Below are positions 34,953-41,831 of a DNA stretch of 41,831 nt, piece after piece. Each line of letters begins with the position of its first letter. The first letter of the stretch is position 1. The position numbers and the translations under genes are program-made. Source of the DNA: an archaeon (lineage in GTDB: Archaea; Thermoplasmatota; Thermoplasmata; Methanomassiliicoccales; Methanomethylophilaceae); NCBI GenBank assembly GCA_024399155.1, contig JAKSHX010000006.1, positions 1 through 41,831 of the forward strand, in the 5' to 3' direction. The notes under the pieces were generated by a model. It was not told the DNA's origin and made no database searches. It saw only the letters and a program-made list of their open reading frames with translations.

Positions 34953-35252
34953 TTAGTATTCTCTCCACGAGTGATTACACTTACAACAACGATAGAACGT
35001 GGTCGATGGTTCATCAGCGGAGCGGGTCTGTCTTGTGTTATAATACGCCTCGGTATTATTACACTCTGGACAAATAATACGTGTTTTGGGAAGAGCTACG
35101 ACCTCTTTACCAACAACCGCTATTTCTTCGCCAGTAGGAGTGTTGCTCTTGAAAACCTCTGGTTTCTCTATTTCCTTTTCATACCCACAATTTTTGCAAA
35201 CGTACTTGCCACTATTGGGAAACATCATTGATCCGCACTTCATACAAAACAA
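34953..35252 (-). CDS. tfs: Transcription factor S (TFS/RpoM)
   Basis: 99 residues with two zinc ribbons: C3/C6 with C18/C21, and CPEC with CCKC. The loop RSADEPSTTFYRC carries the Asp-Glu pair that stimulates RNA cleavage by stalled polymerase. The TTG start at 35252 is chosen because it keeps the first cysteine (MFCMKCG) and has GAGGG upstream; the ATG at 35243 would lose C3. Confidence 0.92.
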   Translation of the reverse strand: MFCMKCGSMMFPNSGKYVCKNCGYEKEIEKPEVFKSNTPTGEEIAVVGKEVVALPKTRIICPECNNTEAYYNTRQTRSADEPSTTFYRCCKCNHSWREY

Positions 35253-35756
35253 AGTTACCGCCCTCGTATCAGCAGTGACCTACATCGTTTTACCATATAA
35301 AATGATGAGTGCTTAATACATCACATGATTACTAGGCCTGCAATTATGTATCAGAATTTAACAATAATTTTTACAGTCTACGTTTCACAACCACACACAC
35401 TGAAGATTTGGTCCTATTCGTTTCGGTAAGCAATAAAGGTTTATCGCTCTTCGCAGAAACAACAGACAGTTAACACTTACAGGTGTAAACTGCTCGTAAA
35501 ATTCGAAACTCAACTCTTTATTATTTTTGTGAATTGATGTAATGTGCGATACGAAATACGGCTTTGCTAGTATTTATGGCAATAATACATGCTTCTTTTT
35601 GGGTCTGATCTGTAATAATCCCCTAATTATTCCAAATGACGCGACAGTTATACATGCAGCGTAATTTGCTGTTAGATTGACGCTTGTAAAAAAATTTTTC
35701 CGTAAACTAGGATGGTGTTAAACATTTGTTGAAAATTATAATTTTCCGTTACGATT

Positions 35757-35930
35757 GTGATTGTTCATCCTTCTAAACCACTAAAAAATTGGCTAAAAGA
35801 TGGTGATATAGTCGTCACAAACGCCATTGTACTAGCAACGGTAAACGGTAAATACATAACTAATTTAGGTGTAAGACTCTTGATAGGAGACCTTACCCTT
35901 CAATTTCTGACGTGTCTTACAGTTACATGA
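35757..35930 (+). CDS. Possible small or remnant protein, 57 residues
   Basis: A GTG-started frame reads IVHPSKPLKNWLKDGDIVVT followed by NAIVLATVNGKYITNLG, a protein-like composition, then stops at 35930. No ribosome binding site is seen. The LKDGDIVV segment recalls nucleotide or F420 ligase openings, but that is too short to name. It could be the start of a lost gene. Confidence 0.25.
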   Translation: MIVHPSKPLKNWLKDGDIVVTNAIVLATVNGKYITNLGVRLLIGDLTLQFLTCLTVT

Positions 35931-36190
35931 CCGATCATATGTACCCATCCAAGCGAAAATGACAATAGGTATGATTAGGAATATTCCGGATCGTATGTTG
36001 TATATGTTACTCTGGCCCTTTGCGTCAGTACTGAGCATACCTCTATCATATTTCTCACTTTAGTGCCTTCGTGAGAGGACATATTACTGGAGCGATGTCT
36101 CAAATACATCCCCATTCACTAATTGATTGGCGGTAGCTGGTGCTATCACTTTATTTAAACAAAAGTATTAAAAAACAGAGTAGCGTGGGT

Positions 36191-36200
36191 TTTATATATA
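36191..36200 (+). promoter_or_regulatory. Strong TATA box for the beta-CASP gene
   Basis: TTTATATATA is a near-consensus archaeal TATA box. Transcription would start near 36220-36226, leaving a leader of roughly 110 bases before the ATG at 36335. That is unusual next to the leaderless promoters elsewhere in the window. Confidence 0.55.
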
Positions 36201-36223
36201 AGGTGTGTGTGGTACAGTTGTAT

Positions 36224-36244
36224 AATGTGTAATTTGTACACATT
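36224..36244 (+). promoter_or_regulatory. Perfect 8-base inverted repeat at the predicted transcript start
   Basis: AATGTGTA and TACACATT are exact reverse complements separated by ATTTG. In RNA it would form a hairpin at or next to the 5' end; in DNA it could be an operator. It lies 24 bases after the TATA box. Confidence 0.45.
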
Positions 36245-36334
36245 CACTCGTTACAATGCAGAGAGTACACATACTTCTTTTCACAAAGTCTTCTGTATGA
36301 CAGAGGCACCATAAGAAAGTAAGGAGATGTCACA

Positions 36335-37570
36335 ATGGAGATGAAATTTAGGTTTTTAGACGGCGCCGATTCAATAGGTTGTATGGGAATGACAATGGAC
36401 TCCGGAAAAAAAACGTTTCTTATGGAGTATGGACTCAGCGCAACTAAACCACCAAAATATCCCATGCCTGTCTCTAAAGTGGACCACATATTCTTAACAC
36501 ACTGTCACTTGGATCATTGTGGGATGATTCCACAAGTATATGAAAAAAACAAATGTGAGTTGTTTACAACTCCTTTAACTGCGGAGATTGCTGAGATTAT
36601 GATGTTTGATTCACTTAAAATCGCGAAGGCAGAAAACTATCCGCTACCCTATACATCTACAGACATAGAAAAAACAATGAACAAAATTGTTCCGATGACT
36701 TTTAACGATACTTTGGATATTGATGATATGGAACTAACGATGCATCCTGCAGGACATGTACCTGGAGCTGCAATGTTTGAATTTGGTATCGATACTAACA
36801 CTGTTTATTCAGGTGATATACACACTATTAAACAAAAGACTGTAAACGGTGCGACGCCTATAAAATGTGAAAATCTTTTTATCGAGGGGACGTACGGTGG
36901 AAAGTTTCACGTCGATAGACAAATTGTGGAAGATGAATTTTTAAAAAAGATTTCTGAAGTTATTGACCGCGGTGGTACCATTCTTATCCCCAGCTTTGCC
37001 GTCGGAAGAACTCAAGAAATTATGATTCTTCTGAAGAAGTTGAATTATAATATGTGGGTCGACGGAATGGGGCGTTCTATTACTCGTCTTTATCTTAACT
37101 ATCCTGAGTATCTTGCCAATCCAAAAGAAATGAAAACCGCAAAAAAAAGGTTCAATGAGGTACGCAGCGTACGTATGAGAAAAAATGCTTCGATGGCGGA
37201 AATTATCATTACCACTAGTGGAGTCCTAGATGGTGGCCCCGTACTTAATTATATAAAATTTCTCAAAGATGATCCGAAGAATGCGATTCTCCTTGTTGGA
37301 TATCAAGCCGAAAATACCAATGGAAGGCTCTTGATAGAAAAGGGGTACATTATGATTGATAATGAAATTCACAAAGTAAATTGTGAGGTAAAAAAATACG
37401 ATTTTTCTGCACATGCTGACCATGAACAAATCGTTAACTTTGTAAGGGCGTGCGATCCAACAAACGTAATCATTATGCACTCCGAAACCAGAGAAATGTT
37501 TCTTGAAGATTTATCTGACTACAACGTGATTCTTCCTTTGACCGGTGAAGAATTTGTATTAGATGTTTAA
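36335..37570 (+). CDS. Beta-CASP metallo-beta-lactamase RNase (aCPSF2-like)
   Basis: 411 residues. The metal motif HCHLDHCG (after FLT), an HPAGHVPGA segment, SGDIH, and the beta-CASP parts IPSFAVGRTQE, SAHAD and the C-terminal HSE are all present. No N-terminal KH domains exist, which separates it from aCPSF1 and suggests the aCPSF2-type. Such nucleases cut or trim mRNA 3' ends. AAGGAG lies about nine bases before the ATG, so translation uses a leader. A self-regulated leader is possible for an RNase. Confidence 0.87.
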   Translation: MEMKFRFLDGADSIGCMGMTMDSGKKTFLMEYGLSATKPPKYPMPVSKVDHIFLTHCHLDHCGMIPQVYEKNKCELFTTPLTAEIAEIMMFDSLKIAKAENYPLPYTSTDIEKTMNKIVPMTFNDTLDIDDMELTMHPAGHVPGAAMFEFGIDTNTVYSGDIHTIKQKTVNGATPIKCENLFIEGTYGGKFHVDRQIVEDEFLKKISEVIDRGGTILIPSFAVGRTQEIMILLKKLNYNMWVDGMGRSITRLYLNYPEYLANPKEMKTAKKRFNEVRSVRMRKNASMAEIIITTSGVLDGGPVLNYIKFLKDDPKNAILLVGYQAENTNGRLLIEKGYIMIDNEIHKVNCEVKKYDFSAHADHEQIVNFVRACDPTNVIIMHSETREMFLEDLSDYNVILPLTGEEFVLDV

Positions 37571-37571
37571 T

Positions 37572-38291
37572 TTATTTTCCTCTGTGGAATTTTTCAATAT
37601 CTATGTTCCAACCCATGGCTATGGCCGTAAGTTCAATGATATTGTAGGTTCTAAAACGGGCAACTGTGTCAAACTGTATAAAACAAAAGGGACATGATGT
37701 AACAACAGCTGATGCTTCTGTTGATTTAAACGACTCGATAGATTCGCTAAGAATCGACTTAGAAATTTTATTATCGATTAATGATAACCCGTTTCCACAA
37801 CAATTTGCACCTTTAGGGATTATCGGAATTCCACCTATAGCTTTTACAATGTCAGACATTGCTTTATTAGCATTCTTTCCTTTTTTAGAAAAAATTGCCT
37901 CGCAGTGGCATCCTGGAAACACAGCCAGTTTTAACTCTACTGGTCTAACTACCTTTTCTATTATTCTGTTGATATTGTCTTGAAGAATTTCAAGAAAACT
38001 GATGATACTAGGACCGTGCCCACTTTCTTTTACAGATTCTGACAATGAAATAGAACAACCGTCACAAAGTGTAACGATATTTTCATTGGCTTTGGAACAA
38101 ATGTATGACGATACATTATACCAGACGTTATGATTTAGTGATTTTAGGCCAGTTGGTTCCATGCAACAGACGCATTCACCCATGTCTACGATGTCAAGCG
38201 ATAATTTATCAATTGTGTATTTGGTGGCTGCCTCTATAAACGGAAGTCTTGCTGGTATGGTGCACCCTCTATACAATGAATAACTTGTCAA
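37572..38291 (-). CDS. hdrB: Heterodisulfide reductase subunit B
   Basis: 239 residues with two CCG domains that bind the noncubane [4Fe-4S] clusters. The first has C10, C42/C43 and C76/C79; the second C128, C164/C165 and C200/C203. Spacing matches HdrB. It reduces the CoM-S-S-CoB heterodisulfide together with HdrA and HdrC. The start is TTG at 38291, supported by AGGGAGG six bases upstream, inside the hdrC 3' end. The second-position motif reads CCM rather than the usual CCG/CCP, which may be harmless. Confidence 0.87.
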   Translation of the reverse strand: MTSYSLYRGCTIPARLPFIEAATKYTIDKLSLDIVDMGECVCCMEPTGLKSLNHNVWYNVSSYICSKANENIVTLCDGCSISLSESVKESGHGPSIISFLEILQDNINRIIEKVVRPVELKLAVFPGCHCEAIFSKKGKNANKAMSDIVKAIGGIPIIPKGANCCGNGLSLIDNKISKSILSESIESFKSTEASAVVTSCPFCFIQFDTVARFRTYNIIELTAIAMGWNIDIEKFHRGK

Positions 38292-38697
38292 AACCTGCCT
38301 CCCTGAGTATCGAAGATATTATTTTTTTGTCTTCTTCTGAAATCTCTGAAACTGATAAACCCAAATCGGTCCTTTGTCGTATTGCTCGTTTGTCTATCGG
38401 GTTCATTTTCAAATCTTTGAACATTTGTATACTTAATCTCTTAAAACACTCAGGAATGTCATTATTGGTAGCTGCTAAATTTTTAAGGTGACATATCAGA
38501 CCACACACGTCTATATTCACCGGACACACCATAGAGCATCTATAACACTGAAGACATTTCCATATGTGTTCTGGAGGTTTACCTTCCGAAATATTCTTTA
38601 TTATCAAGTTCGGAACTATACCCCCATGACGTGCAGATGGGCAATTTTCGGTACATGTACCGCAATCGAGACATGTATCTAAACCAAAATCGGACAT
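38269..38697 (-). CDS. hdrC: Heterodisulfide reductase subunit C
   Basis: 142 residues with two CxxCxxCxxxCP motifs (C9-C19 and C48-C58), the normal HdrC set, which wires HdrA to HdrB. GGAG lies six bases before the ATG. It overlaps hdrB by 23 bases. HdrA and MvhADG are not here. The gene ends in TAG. Confidence 0.88.
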   Translation of the reverse strand: MSDFGLDTCLDCGTCTENCPSARHGGIVPNLIIKNISEGKPPEHIWKCLQCYRCSMVCPVNIDVCGLICHLKNLAATNNDIPECFKRLSIQMFKDLKMNPIDKRAIRQRTDLGLSVSEISEEDKKIISSILREAGFDKLFIV

Positions 38698-39286
38698 AAT
38701 TTACTCCCTGTATTCACCGATGGCACGTGTCTATTATTCAAATCAAATTCTATTTCTGGTTGCATATTATTGTATCAATAAGAGTCGCTTTCGATCATTT
38801 GCTTAACTGTTACAAAATCCGTACCTCTTTTGTATGCTTCTGAAATCATGTTTGTTAGGTTAAGTCATATTGTTAAAACCATCTGATGATTTTATATGAT
38901 CCTCTTTGCTTTGTACGATTATAGTGTATATAAGTTCATCAAGTTTAGTGGTGGAGCTTATTTCTCCTTAAAAGAAATTAAGAGGGCCATTACCATTTCC
39001 GCTACTGTCAATGTTTTTTCTATTACCTCACGCGGTGACTATTTTCTATTCAACATTTTAGCAACATTTTGTCAATAGTATTTTGATGTTCAGCTACTTT
39101 TTTGACAGTAATGCCTCTGAAATGTGATGATGCAGGTGAGTTAATGTAATCGTGTCTTCATTTAATTTGCTTATTTTTTCTGATTGTTGATATTGACATA
39201 AAGAGACCTCAATATCATTGTAGCAGCCTTTCTTCTATTAAGAAAAGTTTCGACTCAGGTGTAACGTTATTATCCTCGACACCACC
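38698..39286. other. Gap between pgk and hdrC
   Basis: No intact gene is seen in these 589 bases. Most of it carries the broken minus-strand frames listed at 38775-39234; the last part before hdrC holds its ribosome binding site. A distinct hdrC TATA box was not found. Confidence 0.4.
38775..39234 (-). pseudogene. Possible decayed gene upstream of hdrC, unknown
   Basis: Minus-strand pieces in different frames read as one broken, mostly helical protein: QYQQSEKISKLNEDTITLTH with HHHISEALLSKK, then AEHQNTIDKMLLKC, REVIEKTLTVAEMVMALLIS, STTKLDELIYTIIVQSKEDH, and finally SEAYKRGTDFVTVKQMIESD before TGA. No family is recognised. The pieces run in order on one strand, which favours decay over chance, but no homologue was checked. 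Confidence 0.35.
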
Positions 39287-40516
39287 TTAACATTTTATTT
39301 TTTTGTATGAATATTTTAACGCGTCCACTGCTGGCAATGACTGCCCAATAATGAATGCTTCTAATGCTCCACCGCCTGTACTGACATAGGAAAAACGGTT
39401 TGTAAAATTAAAAGAATCTGCCGCATTAATAGTATGACCTCCTCCGATAATCGATTGCCCTCCGGATTCTATCATCGCATTCATCAAAGATCTGGTACCT
39501 TTTTTAAATCTTTCTTTTTCATAAATCCCCGCAGGTCCTGACATAAATGACGTTTTAGATGAAATAATAATTTTTTTAAATTTCTCTATTGACGCATCAC
39601 CAATGTCCATGATAGGTTCTTTAATTGGAAGATCCTCGACGGAAATAGACACTCTGCTTCCATCCCTTTCAACCGCAACATCTATCGGAAGTAATATCTT
39701 TTGACCGTACTTCAGTATAGTACTTTTAATATCTTGGAGTTTTGCTGCTGCCAGCTCACCTCTGATAATGGTGGTGGATGCTTCTCCGAGATCTATACCG
39801 CCCGCTAAAAGGAAGGCATTACCTGCAAGTCCAGTCAATATTACTAAGTCTGCCATCCCTGTTTCGAGTACGTGATCAATCATTTTTGACACACTATCTA
39901 GCTTTGCACCGCCTATGATGAATACAAAGGGTCTTCTGGGATTTCCAAATATTGTATTAAGGGTGCATAGCTCTTTTTCCATCAGCCTTCCTAGTGCTGA
40001 TGGCACTTTGAGCGGAAACCCAACCAATGAACAATGTGATCTATGGGCTACGGCGAACGCGTCACAAAGATAATAATCTATGAGTGGGGATAGTTCACTG
40101 ACAAGTTCTCCGTTCGCATGCTCAAACATATCCAGATTTGCAGTTTCAGAATCTAATTCTCTGACATTTCCTAAGAGAAGTATTTCTCCAGGTTTCAAGC
40201 CTATTATCGCTTTTTTAGCGCTCTCTCCTATGACGTCATCTACGTATTTAACTGGACTATTAAGGCTTTCATTCAGCTTTTTAGAATGTTGTTCCAATGG
40301 AATAAAATCCCACTTTTTTTTCCTACTTTGATGTGCAAGTATCACTACTTTAGCTCTTTTTTCGATCAATTCACGAACGGTAGGAACTATACGCTTAATC
40401 CTCGTGTCATTGGTGATTTTCAATGTTTCCTTGTCAAGTGGACAATTGATATCGACTCTTAAAAGAACAGTTTTATCTCTGAAATCGAAATCTTCGAGCG
40501 TATGATAATCTCTCAT
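39287..40516 (-). CDS. pgk: Phosphoglycerate kinase
   Basis: 409 residues from ATG at 40516, chosen because MRDYHTLEDFDF is the archaeal opening and AAGGTAC lies upstream; a start at 40558 would extend into gap. TVLLRVDINCPLD is the substrate segment, GGAKLDSVSKM the nucleotide loop, and GPAGIYEKE and TGGGALEAF are C-terminal signatures. It interconverts 3-phosphoglycerate and 1,3-bisphosphoglycerate. Confidence 0.94.
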   Translation of the reverse strand: MRDYHTLEDFDFRDKTVLLRVDINCPLDKETLKITNDTRIKRIVPTVRELIEKRAKVVILAHQSRKKKWDFIPLEQHSKKLNESLNSPVKYVDDVIGESAKKAIIGLKPGEILLLGNVRELDSETANLDMFEHANGELVSELSPLIDYYLCDAFAVAHRSHCSLVGFPLKVPSALGRLMEKELCTLNTIFGNPRRPFVFIIGGAKLDSVSKMIDHVLETGMADLVILTGLAGNAFLLAGGIDLGEASTTIIRGELAAAKLQDIKSTILKYGQKILLPIDVAVERDGSRVSISVEDLPIKEPIMDIGDASIEKFKKIIISSKTSFMSGPAGIYEKERFKKGTRSLMNAMIESGGQSIIGGGHTINAADSFNFTNRFSYVSTGGGALEAFIIGQSLPAVDALKYSYKKIKC

Positions 40517-40526
40517 AAAAGTACCT

Positions 40527-41534
40527 TCAGATACCCATCGCCTTGTTAGTTTTTTCAATAGATTTCATAGGATTCTCCTCAAGTTTACACATAGACCTTA
40601 TACAGTCAATATTTTCAGGGATGACATCGCTTTCTTGATTAACTGCTTGATAGTAATACAAAGTATTGTCAATTACTTTGATTCCATCCTCCCAGACTAC
40701 AATTTCGAACATGTCTCCGCGTGATCTCCCCATCTCTCTAGCGAGGTCCATAATTTGTGCTGTAGATCTAATTCCATCTTTTGATTTCACAAGTTTGACG
40801 CGAGGTGTTTCTTTAAAAAGTTTAATAACTTGGTCGGTTGAAGTTTCTGTATTTAGTTTCACAATAACAGTGTGAATGTGCATTAACGTGGTTGGTACTT
40901 TTACAGCCATAGTGCTAATATTGATCCATGGCATGACTGATTGCACGTCTGGCCCGTGATGCGTTGGTATTTCCACGACAGGTTCAATAGCATTAATGGG
41001 GCCAATCTTGCTGTCATTAGGGTCTGCGGACCTCCTTATGAGCGAAATGTAGGCATGTTCAACCTTAAATTCCTTGTCCAAGGGGTACATTGTTCTAATA
41101 ATACCTGTAGTATTACACGAAACAACGCGTGAAAACTGAACCCCCCACGATTCTTTGTAATTAGCAGATGCGTTAAAAGATACACCAGTGAGATTGTGAT
41201 TTTCTCCACCCTGCCAAATGGCTTTGACGCCGGCGTCGATGTAATCGGTTTTATATTGTTTGGATACCTTTCCAGGGGTGCAGTCGACGATTATGTCCAC
41301 AGATTTATACATATCCGCAATGGACCCTGCAATTTCAATACCTGCCTGTTTAAACATATTGATATTTTCTAAAGGAACGTAAAGTGGATATCCACTCTCA
41401 ACTGCAAGGTTTGCCTCATAACTGGGTTTGGTTTTCGTTACTCCAACCACTTCCATATCATCCTGCTGATTGACGGCGGTAGCCACCCTTTTTCCAATGG
41501 TCCCGTATCCGTTAATTCCGACTCTGATCTTCAT
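40527..41534 (-). CDS. gap: Archaeal glyceraldehyde-3-phosphate dehydrogenase (type II)
   Basis: 335 residues from ATG at 41534 (MKIRVGINGYGTIGKRVA), with GAGGT about ten bases upstream; a start at 41609 would add an unrelated N-terminus. The catalytic cysteine is in VVSCNTTG near residue 140. The archaeal enzyme works mainly in gluconeogenesis. It lies ten bases before pgk, forming a gap-pgk operon. A TATA-like TTTTATTTTAA lies about 32-42 bases upstream of the ATG. Confidence 0.93.
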   Translation of the reverse strand: MKIRVGINGYGTIGKRVATAVNQQDDMEVVGVTKTKPSYEANLAVESGYPLYVPLENINMFKQAGIEIAGSIADMYKSVDIIVDCTPGKVSKQYKTDYIDAGVKAIWQGGENHNLTGVSFNASANYKESWGVQFSRVVSCNTTGIIRTMYPLDKEFKVEHAYISLIRRSADPNDSKIGPINAIEPVVEIPTHHGPDVQSVMPWINISTMAVKVPTTLMHIHTVIVKLNTETSTDQVIKLFKETPRVKLVKSKDGIRSTAQIMDLAREMGRSRGDMFEIVVWEDGIKVIDNTLYYYQAVNQESDVIPENIDCIRSMCKLEENPMKSIEKTNKAMGI

Positions 41535-41831
41535 ATCACTGCATACCTCGCCAAGGGTATACGTTGTTCTTAAAATAAAATTGGGTTCGGACTGACTGTC
41601 TAATAGCAATGTCTTACGAGTAAATGACCGAATATGGGTTAATCGCGTGACATTTTCGGTTTGTAGGCGTATATTCCATCTCTTATTATATTTTCCTTAT
41701 ATTCATAGTGAAGCCATAACGCGTATATTTGTCATTTGACGAAGAGCTGCCATTCTCGTTAGTTACACCGAGTTTTTTTCGGTATCATTTCTCTACTAGT
41801 AATGTCGTGGAGTGCTATGTCTTCTTAGAGT
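41535..41831. other. Upstream region of gap, window end
   Basis: About 300 bases containing the gap promoter. No further gene, RNA or repeat was recognised before the window ends. Confidence 0.45.

Larger units (their letters stand above)
35253..36334. other. 1.1-kb region without an intact gene
   Basis: It holds the tfs promoter (TTTTATATGG near 35295 on the minus strand), a 57-codon plus-strand frame (35757-35930), and the promoter and leader of the beta-CASP gene. No RNA gene was recognised. Remnants may be present but were not followed with confidence. Confidence 0.45.

Noticed and set aside
1-41831. CRISPR arrays, insertion sequences, rRNA genes
   Set aside because: No spaced direct repeats, transposase frames with terminal repeats, or rRNA-like stretches were seen in any gap.

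Overview
The window looks like an AT-rich chromosome segment from a Thermoplasmata methanogen, most likely order Methanomassiliicoccales. The basis is the gene combination. There is a complete run of fpoABCDHIJKLMN-type subunits with no fpoF or fpoO beside it, a methanogenesis marker 11 gene, an HdrC/HdrB pair, an MtaA/MtbA-like methyltransferase, and archaeal information genes (Nob1, Csl4, PCNA, TFS, Taw2, KptA, beta-CASP nuclease). The assignment rests on family recognition by eye; no search was run.

Layout. 0.6-4.4 kb, plus strand: an MtaA-like zinc methyltransferase, a P-loop protein, a possible 38-residue membrane peptide, a winged-helix regulator and a CobW-type metallo-GTPase. 4.4-7.1 kb: RNA genes (METTL5-like methyltransferase, Csl4, a 53-residue linker protein, a ThiI-type PP-loop ATPase, Nob1). 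7.15-9.2 kb, minus strand: archaeal lipid genes (GGPP synthase, geranylgeranyl reductase). 9.3-19.75 kb, minus strand: the fpo-like operon, twelve tightly coupled genes read from a promoter near 19.78 kb. 20-25.1 kb, minus strand: folD, kptA, marker 11, cis-prenyltransferase and a B12-binding radical SAM enzyme. 25.1-28.1 kb: a divergent RuBisCO-like gene flanked by apparently decayed reading frames. 28.1-35.25 kb: an unknown cysteine-containing protein, then a minus-strand run TFS, PCNA, split transketolase, transaldolase, a second geranylgeranyl-reductase-type flavoprotein and Taw2. 36.3-37.6 kb: a beta-CASP nuclease with a long leader. 37.6-38.7 kb: hdrC-hdrB. 39.3-41.5 kb: gap-pgk.

How it fits together. 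The Fpo-like complex would take electrons from a carrier other than FpoF-delivered F420H2, and its FpoI carries four [4Fe-4S] motifs instead of two. HdrC/HdrB and the methyltransferase point to methyl-CoM and heterodisulfide chemistry. Gap-pgk, transketolase and transaldolase serve gluconeogenesis and pentose synthesis.

Several gaps (25.4-25.7, 27.0-27.9, 38.8-39.2 kb) hold runs of protein-like sequence broken by stops and frame changes on the minus strand. These suggest gene decay, but could partly be chance. I see no tRNA, rRNA, CRISPR array or insertion sequence.
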